Notes: generated from the letters alone by a model not told the origin. Positions 16,244-26,634 are shown, counted from the first letter of the stretch. The stretch: 64,000 nucleotides of DNA from Cohnella panacarvi Gsoil 349 (GCF_000515335.1 NZ_KI911563.1:3624869-3688868); one strand, 5' to 3'. Program-made: numbers and translations.

Positions 16244-17050
16244 ATGGCGATGGCAACGATTATGGCGGCTTTCCCCGGGGGCAAGCACAAGGCGCTTACG
16301 ATGAGTTATGACGATGGACCGGCCGCCGACCGGCGGCTGGTGTCGATCTTTAACCAATTCGGCGTCAAGGGCACGTTTCACCTCAACTCGGGTTTAATGG
16401 GCCAAGATGGCCGGATCGGTGCGGAGGAGGCTGCCGGGCTGTATGCCGGACACGAAATGTCCGCCCACACGGTTACCCATCCGACGCTCGAGCGAAGCCC
16501 GAACGAGACGCTGGTCGCGGAAATCATGGAGGACCGGAAGAGCCTTGAGCGCGTAGCCGGGTACACGGTCCGGGGGATGTCGTATCCGAACGGCTCGTAT
16601 AATCGGGCCATCAAGGAACTGCTGCCGCGGCTAGGAATCGAGTATTCGCGGGTCGTTCCAAGCACGGGCAACTTCGGCATGCCGGACGATTGGCACGAAT
16701 GGAAACCGACTTGCCATCATAAGCAAAGATTAATGGAGCTGGCGGAGTCGTTCGTCGAATCGCGTAAATCGCAGTATCTTTATTTAATGTACGTGTGGGG
16801 ACATAGCTACGAATTCGATCAGGACGGGAATTGGGAGCTGATCGAGGCGTTCTGCCGATATGTCGGCGGACGGGACGATATTTGGTACGCGACGAGCATC
16901 GAGATCGTCTGGTACATGCAGGCGTTCGAGCGTCTGAAGTTCGCGGCCGATTGCTCGTTCGTCCGCAATCCGAGCGCGCAGACGGTATGGTTGATCGCGA
17001 ACGGACGAACGGTGGAAGTGCCGGGCGGACAATCGGTCATGCTCGACTAA
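16244..17050 (+). CDS. Polysaccharide deacetylase family protein
   Basis: 268 residues, AAAGGAGG ribosome site. NodB-homology motifs: TMSYDDGPAADRRLV (motif 1, D-D pair), SAHTVTHPTLE (motif 2, HxxxH), and RGMSYPNGSYN (motif 3, here Y-P-N-G instead of the usual R-x-P-Y/x-G). No signal peptide is visible, so it may be cytoplasmic and act on soluble sugars or related amides. Sits between the methyltransferase and glpK. Confidence 0.85.
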   Translation: MAMATIMAAFPGGKHKALTMSYDDGPAADRRLVSIFNQFGVKGTFHLNSGLMGQDGRIGAEEAAGLYAGHEMSAHTVTHPTLERSPNETLVAEIMEDRKSLERVAGYTVRGMSYPNGSYNRAIKELLPRLGIEYSRVVPSTGNFGMPDDWHEWKPTCHHKQRLMELAESFVESRKSQYLYLMYVWGHSYEFDQDGNWELIEAFCRYVGGRDDIWYATSIEIVWYMQAFERLKFAADCSFVRNPSAQTVWLIANGRTVEVPGGQSVMLD

Positions 17051-17119
17051 CGCACGGGGTCATGAAGGATTTCATAAGCGAAGCGCTCGGCTAGCTTGGC
17101 GATGGGGAGGCGATAGAAG

Positions 17120-18613
17120 GTGAAGCCGTATATTCTAGCGATAGACCAAGGGACGACGAGCACCCGCTCGCTATTGGTAGACGCTCAAGGAGAGCTGTCC
17201 CATATCTCCCGCGAGGAATTGAAACTGCAATATCCGCACGCCGGGTGGGTAGAAGTCGACGCGGAGCGAATATGGGAGTCGGCCGTGCGCGTCGTACGGG
17301 AGACGCTCGCAAGCGCCGGCGTGCCGGGCTCGGCCGTCTCGGCCATCGGCATATCGAATCAACGCGAGACTGCCGTCGTATGGCATCGCGATTCCGGCAA
17401 GCCGATCCGTCCGGCGATCGTCTGGCAATCCAGGCAAACCGCCGGTCTCTGCGAGGCTTTGAAGGAGGCGGGTCACGAGCCCGTATTCCGCGAGAAGACG
17501 GGGTTGTTGCTGGACCCGTATTTTTCCGGTACGAAAATCGCGTGGATGCTCGATCATACGGAAGGCGCGCGGGAGCAAGCGGAGCGCGGCGAGCTGCTGT
17601 TCGGGACGGTCGACACCTGGCTGCTGTGGAAGCTGACCGGCGGCAAGGTGCATGCAACGGATCCGTCCAATGCTTCGCGAACCCTTCTTTACAATATCCA
17701 CTATCATCGTTGGGACGAGGAGCTGCTCGGCATCTTAGGCGTTCCCGCGGCGATGCTGCCGGAAGTGAGGGCGACATCGGGAGAATTCGGCCTCACGGAA
17801 TCCGAATGGTTCGGCGTCCCGATCCCGATCGCCTCGCTGGTCGGAGACCAGCAAGCCGCGCTGTTCGGCCAAGGATGCCATAATCCGGGAGATGCCAAGA
17901 ATACGTACGGGACCGGCTGTTTCCTGCTGATGAATACCGGCGGCGAGGCAAAGCCTTCCTCCCACGGCTTATTGACGACCGTTGCCTGGAGCATCGGCGG
18001 AGAAGTCGAATACGCTTTGGAAGGAAGCATCTTTGTCGGCGGATCGGCGATTCAATGGCTCCGGGACGGACTCGGAATCCTCTCGAGCGCCGCGGAGTCC
18101 GAGGCACTGGCCGAACAAGTCGAATCGACGGACGGAGTATATGTCGTCCCGGCATTCGTGGGACTTGGCACGCCGCATTGGAACAGCGAAGTCCGGGGAG
18201 CGATGTTCGGCATCACCCGGGGCACGACGAAGGCGCATATTGCCCGCGCGACGCTGGAATCGCTGGCTTACCAGACGAAGGACGTGCTCGACGCGATGAG
18301 AGCGGATGCCGGGTTGCCGCTCGCGAGGCTGAACGTTGACGGCGGAGCCGTCATGAACGGCTTGCTGATGCAATTCCAAAGCGATATTCTCGGCGTCCGG
18401 ATCGAACGTCCCGCCGTTCACGAATCGACTGCGTTAGGCGCGGCTTATCTAGCGGGCCTTGCGGTCGGATATTGGGACGACAAAGGGCAACTGCGCAAGC
18501 TGAGGAAGACAGACGGGATATTCGAGCCCCGGATGGCAGAGGAACAACGGGATCGATTGCACGGCGGATGGCTTCGGGCGATTCGGGCGGCTATGTCGTT
18601 CAAGGCAGAATGA
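17120..18613 (+). CDS. glpK: Glycerol kinase
   Basis: 497 residues, GTG start with GGGGAGG upstream. Phosphorylates glycerol to glycerol-3-phosphate with ATP. FGGY kinase signatures throughout: [61 protein letters not shown] ([15 protein letters not shown]), [14 protein letters not shown] and [19 protein letters not shown]. Full family length. glpD follows 16 bp downstream, giving the canonical glycerol operon; no glpF facilitator is present in the window. Confidence 0.98.
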   Translation: MKPYILAIDQGTTSTRSLLVDAQGELSHISREELKLQYPHAGWVEVDAERIWESAVRVVRETLASAGVPGSAVSAIGISNQRETAVVWHRDSGKPIRPAIVWQSRQTAGLCEALKEAGHEPVFREKTGLLLDPYFSGTKIAWMLDHTEGAREQAERGELLFGTVDTWLLWKLTGGKVHATDPSNASRTLLYNIHYHRWDEELLGILGVPAAMLPEVRATSGEFGLTESEWFGVPIPIASLVGDQQAALFGQGCHNPGDAKNTYGTGCFLLMNTGGEAKPSSHGLLTTVAWSIGGEVEYALEGSIFVGGSAIQWLRDGLGILSSAAESEALAEQVESTDGVYVVPAFVGLGTPHWNSEVRGAMFGITRGTTKAHIARATLESLAYQTKDVLDAMRADAGLPLARLNVDGGAVMNGLLMQFQSDILGVRIERPAVHESTALGAAYLAGLAVGYWDDKGQLRKLRKTDGIFEPRMAEEQRDRLHGGWLRAIRAAMSFKAE

Positions 18614-18629
18614 AGACAGGTGCGGCATC

Positions 18630-20300
18630 GTGAACAGGGGAAAATGGTCTGCGGCCGATCGGCAACGAAGGTTGGCGGAGATGGCGCGGGAGAAGGCGGA
18701 TTTGCTGATCGTAGGAGGGGGCATTACCGGCGCGGGCATCGCGCTTGACGCGGCTGCGCGAGGCATGCGCGCGTATGTCGTCGAGATGCAGGATTTCGCC
18801 GCGGGAACTTCGAGCCGTTCGACGAAGCTCGTGCATGGCGGACTACGATACTTGAAGCAGCTCGATATCGGGGTCGTGGCGGAAGTCGGCAAGGAGCGGG
18901 CGATCGTATACGAGAACGGGCCGCACGTAACGACGCCGGTATGGATGCTCCTGCCCCTCTATAAAGGCGGAACGTTCGGACCGTTCATGACTTCGGTCGG
19001 GCTCAAATTTTACGATTTTTTGGCGGGAGTGAAGAAGTCGGAGCGCCGCACGATGCTTGACGTTGACGAGACGCTTGAGAAAGAACCGCTGTTGAACCGT
19101 CAGGGGCTCGTAGGCGGGGGATATTACGTCGAATACCGGACGGATGACGCGCGGCTGACGATCGAAGTGATGAAAAAAGCGGTCGAACTCGGCGCGCTCG
19201 CCGTGAATTACGCCGTAGCGGAGTCGTTCGTTTACGAGGACGGCAAGCTGGTCGGAGCGGTCGTTCGCGATACGATCGGAGGGGAAACCTTCGAAATCAA
19301 GGCGTCCGCAATCGTTAACGCGGCGGGTCCCTGGGTCGACGCGCTGAGAGATCTCGACGGTTCCAAACGCGGTAAGACGCTTCGTCTGACGAAAGGCGTC
19401 CATCTCGTGTTTTCCGGACGCCGCGTTCCTTTGCGGCAAGCGGTCTACTTCGATACGCCCGACGGACGGATGGTATTCGCGATTCCCCGCGAAGGCAAAA
19501 CCTACTTAGGCACGACGGATACGGACTTTCAATCGCCGGACCTTCGCCATCCGCGTATGACGGAGGAAGATCGCCGGTATTTGCTGGAGGCGGCGAACGC
19601 TATGTTCCCTTCGCTCGCGCTGCGCGGCGAAGACGTCGAATCAAGCTGGGCGGGAATCCGCCCGCTTATTCGGCAGGAGGGAAAAGACCCGTCGGAAATT
19701 TCCCGACGGGACGAAATCTTCGTCTCCGAATCGGGTCTCGTCTCCATCGCGGGCGGCAAGCTGACGGGCTATCGCGCAATGGCGGAGGCGGTCGTCGGCA
19801 AAGTTTCCGGGATGTTACAAGCTAAGGGCCATGCGAAGCCGAAAGGGAAGGGCACGGCAAACCTTCCGATCTCCGGCGGTGAAGTCGGCGGCTCCGGCGG
19901 CTACGAAAGCTACGTCCAACGGCAAATTCCGCTTGGCGCGGCAAACGGGCTGGACCAAGCGGAAGCGGGATCGACCGCGCGCCGATACGGCTCCAACTGT
20001 CCCGTGCTGTTCGCTTTGGCCGGCAGGCTGTCCGATTACGCTGCCCGGCACGGTTTGCCTCTCGGCCTCGCGGCCGAGCTTGCCTATGCCGTAAGCGAGG
20101 AATGCGCGGTGAAACCCGAAGACTTCTGGATTCGCCGAACCGGAAAACTCTTCTTCGACATCGCATTCGTCCGGGAATGGGAAGACGCCGTACATTCCGG
20201 CATGGCGGAGCTGTGCCAATGGGACGATGCAACAAGCCGGGAATACCGGCTCGGGATGAAGCGTTGCATTCTGCAAGCGAATACGCCTGCAGACGAATAA
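18630..20300 (+). CDS. glpD: Aerobic glycerol-3-phosphate dehydrogenase
   Basis: 556 residues, GTG start. FAD-dependent oxidation of glycerol-3-phosphate to dihydroxyacetone phosphate, feeding electrons to quinone at the membrane. N-terminal FAD motif LLIVGGGITGAGIALDAAARG, followed by SSRSTKLVHGGLRYL, the flavin-contact signature; IVNAAGPWVDAL, YLGTTDTDF and GIRPLIRQEGKDPSEISR are all characteristic of GlpD. C-terminal capping domain has AELAYAVSEECAVKPEDFW. Second gene of the glp operon. Confidence 0.97.
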   Translation: MNRGKWSAADRQRRLAEMAREKADLLIVGGGITGAGIALDAAARGMRAYVVEMQDFAAGTSSRSTKLVHGGLRYLKQLDIGVVAEVGKERAIVYENGPHVTTPVWMLLPLYKGGTFGPFMTSVGLKFYDFLAGVKKSERRTMLDVDETLEKEPLLNRQGLVGGGYYVEYRTDDARLTIEVMKKAVELGALAVNYAVAESFVYEDGKLVGAVVRDTIGGETFEIKASAIVNAAGPWVDALRDLDGSKRGKTLRLTKGVHLVFSGRRVPLRQAVYFDTPDGRMVFAIPREGKTYLGTTDTDFQSPDLRHPRMTEEDRRYLLEAANAMFPSLALRGEDVESSWAGIRPLIRQEGKDPSEISRRDEIFVSESGLVSIAGGKLTGYRAMAEAVVGKVSGMLQAKGHAKPKGKGTANLPISGGEVGGSGGYESYVQRQIPLGAANGLDQAEAGSTARRYGSNCPVLFALAGRLSDYAARHGLPLGLAAELAYAVSEECAVKPEDFWIRRTGKLFFDIAFVREWEDAVHSGMAELCQWDDATSREYRLGMKRCILQANTPADE

Positions 20301-20329
20301 CCCGCAAGCACAAATAGTTGCTAACAGGG

Positions 20330-20416
20330 TTATGCACATATCAACTATGCTTGGTTGGGGATGAGTCCTAGCTTCGCTCGCAACCGTCCACATATCCACA
20401 GCTTTTGTTATCCACA
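20330..20416 (+). promoter_or_regulatory. Cluster of DnaA-box-like sites
   Basis: Three same-orientation 9-mers: TTATGCACA (20330-20338), ATATCCACA (20392-20400) and TTATCCACA (20408-20416). The first and last fit the DnaA box TTATNCACA exactly; the middle has one mismatch. They occupy the gap between glpD and the next terminator. Confidence 0.55.
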
Positions 20417-20433
20417 CGTTAATATCAACAACT

Positions 20434-20490
20434 AAAAAGCGCCGTTAAACTTCCGTAGCTGTACGGTCGTTTAACGGCGTTAATCTTTTA
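20434..20490. terminator. Bidirectional terminator glpD / MMPL gene
   Basis: GCGCCGTTAAAC pairs with GTTTAACGGCGT, with an inner CCGTA/TACGG stem. A-run on the left and T-run on the right let it serve both convergent transcripts. Confidence 0.85.
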
Positions 20491-22797
20491 TGCGGCGTTA
20501 TGTTCTTTGGCTTTCAGTTCCGCGAGCAGCTTATCGCCTTCGACGTCCAGGTTCGGGACGAGGCGATCCAGCCATCTCGGCAGCCACCAGGCTTTGTCTC
20601 CGAAGATCGCCATCACCGCAGGGACGAGCGTCATGCGGACGAGGAACGAGTCGATCAGGATGCCGATGGCGAGCGCGAAGCCGATCTGCTTGATCATGAT
20701 GTCGTGGCCGAACACGAATCCGGCGAAGACGGACACCATGATGACCGCGGCGGCCACGACGACGAGGCTCGACTGCTTGTAGCCGTCGATGACGCTGTCC
20801 GTTCCGCGATGGCCGTGAACGTACGATTCGCGCATCGAGCTGACGAGGAATACTTGGTAGTCCATCGCGAGGCCGTACAGGATGCCGGTGACGAGAATCG
20901 GCATGAAGCTGAGCAGCGGCCCGCCGGTGTCGAAGCCGAACAGGGAATGGGCCCAGCCCCACTGGAATACGGCTGTCGTAATGCCGAACGTGGCGAGAAC
21001 GCTAAGCAGGAAACCCACCGTAGCTTTGATCGGAACGATAACGGAACGGAACACGAGCAGCAGAATGATAACCGATAGGACGACGATGACTCCGACGTAG
21101 AGCGGGAACGCCTCCGCGAGCTTCGCCGACATATCGATGTTGATCGCGGTAAAGCCGGTTACGCCTAGCGCGATGCCGTAGGTCTTCGCGAAGGACGAAT
21201 CAGGATCGCGCAGCGCTTTGACCAAATCTTGCGTTTCCGTGTCGGTCGGCCCGGATTTAGGAATGAGGTTCAGAATCGCCATAGTTCCGGTCTCGTTGAC
21301 GCCCATCGGGTTCACGATCGAGACGTCCTCGAGCTGCATAAGCTCTTGGACAAGGCCGCCTAGCGCTTCTTGCGAAATCGTTCCGGAGGCGTCTTTAGGC
21401 TCGGCGACGAGCAGCAGCGGTCCGTTGAAGCCTTCTCCGAAGCCGCCGGCAATCGCGTCGTAGCTCTGCCTTGTCGTCGTATCCAAGTTCGCGGTGGCTC
21501 CGGAAGGGATGCCGAGTTCCATTCTCGCGACGGGAATCGCCGCTACTCCGAGCAGGATGACGACGGCGACGATGATCGCCCACCGATTCCTCACGACGCC
21601 GTTCGCCCACTTGGACGAAACATTGTGCTCGTTAGCGTGAGCATTCGATCTGTTCTTCTCGCGCAGCTTGGCCGAGCAGATGCGCTCGCCGACCAATCCG
21701 AGCATCGCGGGCAGCAAGGTGAGCGCCACGAGTACGCTGATGAAGACGGTCGCGGCCGCGACAAGCGCCATCGTGGTTAGAAATTCGATGCCGATCACGA
21801 GCATGCCGCTTAGGGCGATGACGACCGTCAAGCCGGCGAAGAACACGGCGCTGCCGGCCGTGCCGATCGCCCGGCTAGCCGCCTCGCGGGCGCTCAGCCC
21901 TTGGTCGAGAATGATCCGGCGCTGCCGGTTAATGATGAACAGGGAATAGTCGATCCCGACGGCGAGTCCGATCATGAGCGCCAATACCGGCGTAATGCTC
22001 GTCATCGTAATGAACTCGGAAATCCCGTAGGCGCCGACGACCCCGACCCCGACGCCGACGATCGCGATCAGCAGCGGAAGTCCCGCGGCGACGACGGAAC
22101 CTAGCGTAAGGAAGAGCACGACCGCGGCCACGGCGATGCCGATGCCTTCCGTTGCGCCTGTCGCAGGCATAGCGGTTAACGTTTCGCCGGGCAATGCGGC
22201 AATGCCGGTACCTTGCTCGGCGGATTCGACCGCGTCGATAACCGCGGTTTTGAGGTCATCGGGCACCGCTGTCTGCTGAACGGTGAAATTGAATTGGAAC
22301 AAGGCGATGCTGCCGTCGTTGGCGATTAATACGCCGGGTAGCGGAACGCCGTCGATCATGAGCGGTCCGTAGGGCGGCAGTTCGGCAGAAGCAGCAAGCT
22401 GCTGCTGTTGCTGCACTTCGGCGCTCTGAGCGGCGTCGCCGGAAGCAGCCTGCTGAGCTGCCGCGTAGTCGGCCGGATTCAGCACCAAGTCAAGCTTGTA
22501 TACGTCGTTAACCGCTTTGCCGATCGCGGCGAGTCGTTCCGGCGTGTCCAGCCGTTCGCCAGACGGCGCGGTGAACACGACGCTTCCCGATCCGCCGGAC
22601 GCGGCCGGAAGTTCTTGTGCCAGCTTGTCGAGCACTTTCTGCGATTCCGTGCCCGCGATTCTCATCTCGGAGCTCGTGTGAATGCCGTTGACGCCAAGAA
22701 TGGCCAAGACGATCCCCAGTATAGCGACCCAGCTTACGATGAATTTCCACGGGTTGTCGTAAGCGGTTCTCCCTATTCGATACAACAATTTAGACAT
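20488..22797 (-). CDS. MMPL-family RND exporter
   Basis: 769 residues from the ATG at 22797, chosen because GAGGAGAG lies 11 nt upstream; an in-frame ATG at 22827 lacks a site. Twelve membrane segments in two halves, each with a large extracytoplasmic loop, as in YdfJ/MmpL proteins. Motifs: ALMIGLAVGIDYSLFIINR in the first half and GILYGLAMDYQVFLVSSMRE in the second, the Asp-Tyr pairs of the proton relay. Exports lipids, siderophores or drugs in relatives. Transcribed after the TetR gene 50 bp upstream, which probably represses it. Confidence 0.92.
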   Translation of the reverse strand: MSKLLYRIGRTAYDNPWKFIVSWVAILGIVLAILGVNGIHTSSEMRIAGTESQKVLDKLAQELPAASGGSGSVVFTAPSGERLDTPERLAAIGKAVNDVYKLDLVLNPADYAAAQQAASGDAAQSAEVQQQQQLAASAELPPYGPLMIDGVPLPGVLIANDGSIALFQFNFTVQQTAVPDDLKTAVIDAVESAEQGTGIAALPGETLTAMPATGATEGIGIAVAAVVLFLTLGSVVAAGLPLLIAIVGVGVGVVGAYGISEFITMTSITPVLALMIGLAVGIDYSLFIINRQRRIILDQGLSAREAASRAIGTAGSAVFFAGLTVVIALSGMLVIGIEFLTTMALVAAATVFISVLVALTLLPAMLGLVGERICSAKLREKNRSNAHANEHNVSSKWANGVVRNRWAIIVAVVILLGVAAIPVARMELGIPSGATANLDTTTRQSYDAIAGGFGEGFNGPLLLVAEPKDASGTISQEALGGLVQELMQLEDVSIVNPMGVNETGTMAILNLIPKSGPTDTETQDLVKALRDPDSSFAKTYGIALGVTGFTAINIDMSAKLAEAFPLYVGVIVVLSVIILLLVFRSVIVPIKATVGFLLSVLATFGITTAVFQWGWAHSLFGFDTGGPLLSFMPILVTGILYGLAMDYQVFLVSSMRESYVHGHRGTDSVIDGYKQSSLVVVAAAVIMVSVFAGFVFGHDIMIKQIGFALAIGILIDSFLVRMTLVPAVMAIFGDKAWWLPRWLDRLVPNLDVEGDKLLAELKAKEHNAA

Positions 22798-22847
22798 AGC
22801 GTTAATGTCTCTCCTCTCAATCTCCATAGCTCTCTATATTTGTCAGT

Positions 22848-23468
22848 TTAGAATCCGTTGCGCAAATAGCCGAAAACCGTATCCATATACGCATCGAACG
22901 CGATCGCGCCCGAAGCCTCTTCCGGCGGTTGGCCCGGCAGCAATACGTTCATGCTTCCGTCGAACATAGGCAGGAGAGCCCCGGTGAAAGCGCTCGTGAG
23001 CAAGCGGGTGTATTCCGTCGTGTACCGGTCATGGAACAGGAGGTTTAACATTTCCTGCGCTCCCACTTGCAGCTTGTAGTGCACGCTTAGGATGTACGGC
23101 ACGAGCGTCGGATACTCTTGGGTTAACGATACGAGCTTGCGCATCTTGCGAAAATATTCGGCCGTGAGCTGCAGCTTCGTAAATTGGAACAGCGCATCCA
23201 GCGGAAGGGCGCTTACGGGCATGCGTTCCAGCAGTTCGGCTGCTTCGTCCACTCCGTGAAAAGGGATCGCGGCGCCTGCGACGGCCTCTTCTTTGCACGA
23301 GAAGTGGTTGGCGAACGTTCTGCGTGAATAGCCCGCCCGCTGTACGACGTCTTCGACGACGAATCCGTTCAACCCGCGCTCCATCGCGAGCTCGAACGCT
23401 GCCTCCGCGAGCGCGTGCGCGGTCGCCTCTTTCTTCAAGTCGCGCAAATTGGGTTTGTTCAACTTCAT
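22848..23468 (-). CDS. TetR-family repressor of the MMPL exporter
   Basis: 206 residues. HTH: AEAAFELAMERGLNGFVVEDVVQRAGYSRRTFANHFSCKEEAV, a clear TetR_N with FANHF at the recognition helix. The C-terminal domain is all-helical and unassigned. First gene of a two-gene operon with the exporter; AAGAGGTGAG ribosome site. A partial palindrome upstream (23515-23531) may be its operator. Confidence 0.92.
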   Translation of the reverse strand: MKLNKPNLRDLKKEATAHALAEAAFELAMERGLNGFVVEDVVQRAGYSRRTFANHFSCKEEAVAGAAIPFHGVDEAAELLERMPVSALPLDALFQFTKLQLTAEYFRKMRKLVSLTQEYPTLVPYILSVHYKLQVGAQEMLNLLFHDRYTTEYTRLLTSAFTGALLPMFDGSMNVLLPGQPPEEASGAIAFDAYMDTVFGYLRNGF

Positions 23469-23514
23469 CTCACCTCTTCGCGTCTGGGAGTATTAACCTA
23501 ACTCTAGCATTTTC

Positions 23515-23531
23515 GTTGCCCATTGTGCAAC
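23515..23531. promoter_or_regulatory. Candidate TetR operator
   Basis: GTTGC-CCATTGT-GCAAC, 5-bp arms with a partly symmetrical centre, ~47 bp upstream of the tetR start. Confidence 0.4.
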
Positions 23532-23753
23532 TTTGCATTTAGGGCAATTATGTGAACGCAAAACGATCGCTTACTAAGAATTTCTCTACATTCTTCGATA
23601 AGTGTGAGAAAACCGCCCTATTATAATTGAATTGCAGCATTGACCATGCTCTATATAAATGCTACAACCAACATATCGACTATCATGCGCTTCCCGACGT
23701 AGAGCTCGCTTGCGTCTGGACGTGCTGTTTATATCTCAAGGGAGGGTTCAGCA

Positions 23754-24836
23754 GTGAGAATGGTGTTTCGCTGGTACGGCGAAGGCAATGATACGGTTAC
23801 GTTAAAGCAAATCAAGCAAATTCCGGGTGTCGAAGGCATCGTCTGGGCGCTGCATGACGTGCCCGCGGGCGAGGAATGGCCGATGGAGAAGATCCTCGAA
23901 TACAAACGGCTGTCCGAACAATCCGGCTTGCATCTCGAGGTGGTCGAAAGCGTTAACGTGCATGACGACATCAAGATCGGCTTGCCTACGCGGGATCTCT
24001 ATATCGACAATTACAAGAAGACGATCGTCAAGCTCGCCACGGTAGGCGTCAAGACGATCTGCTATAACTTCATGCCGGTGTTCGACTGGGCCCGCACGGA
24101 TCTGTACAAGGAGATGGAAGACGGCTCGACCGCGCTGTTCATGGAGAAGGCGAAGATCGAGCATATGGATCCGAACGAGCTCGTGCGCAGTATCGCGAAC
24201 AATCCCGATCTCACGATGCCGGGCTGGGAGCCGGAACGACTCGGACGCTTGACCGAGCTGTTCGAAGCGTACAAGGACGTCACGGAGGAGAAGCTGCGGG
24301 ATAACCTGCGTTATTTCCTGGAGCAGGTCGTACCCGTCGCCGAAGAGAACGGAATCAAGATGGCGATTCACCCGGACGATCCGCCGTATTCGATCTTCGG
24401 CTTGCCGCGCATCGTGAAGAACCGCGAAGATATCCGGCGCATTCTCGATTTCGTGAACAGCCCGTCGAACGGAGTCACGCTGTGCAGCGGCTCGCTCGGA
24501 GCCAACCCGAACAACGATATCGCGGCGATGGTTCGCGAGTTTAAAGACCGCATTCCGTTCGCGCACCTGCGCAACGTCAAAGTGTACGACAACGGCGACT
24601 TCATCGAGTCTTCGCATCGGACGCAGGACGGTTCGGTTGACATGACCGGCGTCGTGCAGGCGTATAGCGAGATCGGCTTCACGGGCTACGCGAGACCGGA
24701 CCACGGCCGGCATATTTGGGACGAGCAATGCAGACCGGGCTACGGCTTGTACGATAGGGCGTTAGGCATTATGTATTTATGGGGGCTTTGGGACGCCGCG
24801 GAACGGGCGAAACAGACGAAAGGCCAGGGGGCATAA
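23754..24836 (+). CDS. uxuA: Mannonate dehydratase
   Basis: 360 residues, GTG start with AAGGGAGGG upstream. Converts D-mannonate to 2-keto-3-deoxygluconate in glucuronate catabolism. Characteristic segments: [72 protein letters not shown] and [13 protein letters not shown]. Metal and substrate ligands (His/Cys/Asp in these motifs) are present. Followed after 5 bp by a dehydrogenase gene, a usual pairing. A weak promoter (TTGCAG/TATAAA near 23632-23659) may drive it. Confidence 0.96.
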   Translation: MRMVFRWYGEGNDTVTLKQIKQIPGVEGIVWALHDVPAGEEWPMEKILEYKRLSEQSGLHLEVVESVNVHDDIKIGLPTRDLYIDNYKKTIVKLATVGVKTICYNFMPVFDWARTDLYKEMEDGSTALFMEKAKIEHMDPNELVRSIANNPDLTMPGWEPERLGRLTELFEAYKDVTEEKLRDNLRYFLEQVVPVAEENGIKMAIHPDDPPYSIFGLPRIVKNREDIRRILDFVNSPSNGVTLCSGSLGANPNNDIAAMVREFKDRIPFAHLRNVKVYDNGDFIESSHRTQDGSVDMTGVVQAYSEIGFTGYARPDHGRHIWDEQCRPGYGLYDRALGIMYLWGLWDAAERAKQTKGQGA

Positions 24837-24841
24837 CGAAC

Positions 24842-25687
24842 ATGAGCGAACAAGGACATTTGAAGGGGCGCGTAGCGGTCATTACCGGAGGGAGCGGCGT
24901 TCTTTGCTCGGCGATGGCGAAGGAGCTCGGCAAGCACGGCGTCAAAGTGGCGATCCTTAACCGCACGGTTGAGAAGGGCGAATCGGTAGCGGAGGAAATC
25001 CGCAGCGCCGGCGGCGAAGCGATCGCGGTCGCTTGCAACGTGCTGGATCCGGAAAGCGTGAAGAAGGCGGACGAAGTCATTACGCAAGCGCTTGGTCCTT
25101 GCGATATTCTCATTAACGGAGCGGGCGGCAACCATCCCGACGGCATTACGACGAAAGAGATTTTCGAGCTGGAGGATCTGCAGAAGCCGGAGGTGAAGAC
25201 GTTCTTCGACTTAACCGTAGACGGCTTCTCCTCCGTACTGAACCTGAACTTCCTCGGATCGCTTATCCCGACGCAGGCGTTCGCGAAGCACATGGTGAAT
25301 AAACCGGGTTCGACGGTCATCAATATCTCCTCGATGAGCGCGCCTAGTCCGATGACGAAGGTGCCCGCGTACAGCGCGGCCAAAGCGGCCATCGACAACT
25401 TTACGCAGTGGCTGGCCGTACACATGGCGGAGACGGGCATTCGCGTGAACGCGATCGCCCCCGGCTTCTTCCTGACGGAGCAAAATCGCCGATTGCTGAC
25501 GAACGAAGACGGCTCCTTAACGGAGCGGTCGAACAAGATCATCACCCATACGCCGATGAGACGGTTCGGCAAGCCCGAGGATTTGCTCGGCACGCTCATG
25601 TGGCTCGTCGACGACAGCGCCTCCGGCTTCGTCACCGGCGTGACGATACCGGTAGACGGCGGATTCATGGCTTACTCCGGCGTCTAA
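24842..25687 (+). CDS. SDR oxidoreductase, probable D-mannonate (fructuronate) oxidoreductase
   Basis: 281 residues. Short-chain dehydrogenase: [19 protein letters not shown] (TGxxxGxG-like cofactor motif, here GGSGVLC), [10 protein letters not shown], and catalytic Ser-Tyr-Lys in [21 protein letters not shown] (YxxxK). The strong match to UxuB/YjmF-type SDRs and the location 5 bp after uxuA indicate reduction of fructuronate to mannonate, the step before UxuA. C-terminal [16 protein letters not shown] is typical. Confidence 0.9.
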   Translation: MSEQGHLKGRVAVITGGSGVLCSAMAKELGKHGVKVAILNRTVEKGESVAEEIRSAGGEAIAVACNVLDPESVKKADEVITQALGPCDILINGAGGNHPDGITTKEIFELEDLQKPEVKTFFDLTVDGFSSVLNLNFLGSLIPTQAFAKHMVNKPGSTVINISSMSAPSPMTKVPAYSAAKAAIDNFTQWLAVHMAETGIRVNAIAPGFFLTEQNRRLLTNEDGSLTERSNKIITHTPMRRFGKPEDLLGTLMWLVDDSASGFVTGVTIPVDGGFMAYSGV

Positions 25688-25699
25688 AGCATCAACAGC

Positions 25700-25731
25700 A
25701 ACCCGCAGCTCAGAAGAGCTTGCGGGTTTTT
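25700..25731 (+). terminator. Terminator of the uxu operon
   Basis: AACCCGCAGCTC-AGAA-GAGCTTGCGGGTT followed by TTT. Confidence 0.85.
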
Positions 25732-25810
25732 ATGTGCCGAGGCAGCCCGCGCCGTCGGGTTCGCCTTGTATGTGGTGCGGAAGCAGCCTGCGCGTCGGTT
25801 TTACTGGGAT

Positions 25811-26045
25811 AACAACGAATCGATAGTTATTTTATTGGATTCCGCATTTTCCTAATAAGTAACAACAAATCGATAGTTATTTTCGGCAGGATTGGCCGAG
25901 AGGGTCCATCATAAGCTGAATAACTGCAAATAGCTGCTAATAACGCACGTCACCTGGTTTTTCCGAAAATAACTGCAAATAGCTGCTAATAACACACGTC
26001 ACCTGGTTTCTGTTGCTAATAACGCGACATCACCTGGTTTCTGTT
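25811..26045. repeat. Intergenic direct repeats with 50-bp period
   Basis: Two families in one gap. Family 1: AACAACGAATCGATAGTT... at 25811 and, with one change, 25861. Family 2: AATAACTGCAAATAGCTGC... (42 bp) at 25919 and 25969; a shorter partial copy with GCTAATAACGCGACATCACC follows at ~26015. Both full pairs are 50 bp apart. No coding potential is seen; this fills the gap 25732-26074. Confidence 0.8.
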
Positions 26046-26074
26046 GCTCATGCCGTCATGTCATCTAATGTGAT

Positions 26075-26527
26075 TCAGTCCATACGTGCGAGTTTTCTAC
26101 GCGGCTTATCCTTCATGAACTGAATCGCTTTCGCCATCTCGGGAACCTCGTCGTTAATCATGCGCCTAAGCAGGTTGAGCGGTCTTCTGTATTTGGGGTT
26201 GAAGCCGTCCTCCGCATGCTCGTCGAAAAATAAGGCGGGAGGCTCCGAAGGAGTCGAATAGGCGAAAAGCCGGCCGTTGCGCGATGCGACGAGGACGAGG
26301 GGAGATTCGTCGTAGCCTTGGCGGCGCCATTGTCTCAAGGTCATGCGATAGACGCTGACGGTGAAGATGTCGGTATAGACGGCGCCTTTGTAAGTGAACA
26401 GAAATTGCACGTTGTATGCCGGATCGCCGGATTCCCCCCATTTTCTGACGATAACATAGGGCTTCCACCAGTCGGGAATACGAAGAATGAACCCGTACTT
26501 CTGATCGATATAGCGCAGGGGGATCAC
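26075..26527 (-). CDS. Hypothetical protein
   Basis: 150 residues beginning MIPLRYIDQKYGFILRIPDWW; alternating beta-rich sequence with YKGAVYTDIFTVSVYRM and a basic C-terminal helix ending KPRRKLARMD. No signal peptide or membrane segment and no recognised domain. The aromatic 'GF.LRIP.WW' opening resembles small Paenibacillus proteins of unknown role, but I cannot name the family. Upstream gene on the other strand is the MFS transporter, so it has its own promoter. Confidence 0.65.
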   Translation of the reverse strand: MIPLRYIDQKYGFILRIPDWWKPYVIVRKWGESGDPAYNVQFLFTYKGAVYTDIFTVSVYRMTLRQWRRQGYDESPLVLVASRNGRLFAYSTPSEPPALFFDEHAEDGFNPKYRRPLNLLRRMINDEVPEMAKAIQFMKDKPRRKLARMD

Positions 26528-26634
26528 GCCTTTCGTTCAATGTCGGTTATCTACACTATTCATCGGACTAATCTTCGGCTCATGGGGAAACGTAAGACGG
26601 TGCCCGTCAACAACGACTTTCAAAGGAGATGCTC

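Noticed and set aside
20330..20416. Chromosomal replication origin
   Set aside because: No dnaA, dnaN or other origin-linked genes and no AT-rich unwinding region nearby; only a box cluster is supported.
20500..21080. Plus-strand open frames within the MMPL gene
   Set aside because: Arg/Glu/Asp/His-biased composition typical of antisense frames in GC-rich genes.
25811..26045. CRISPR-like repeats
   Set aside because: Only two or three copies per family, whole period conserved and no spacers or cas genes.
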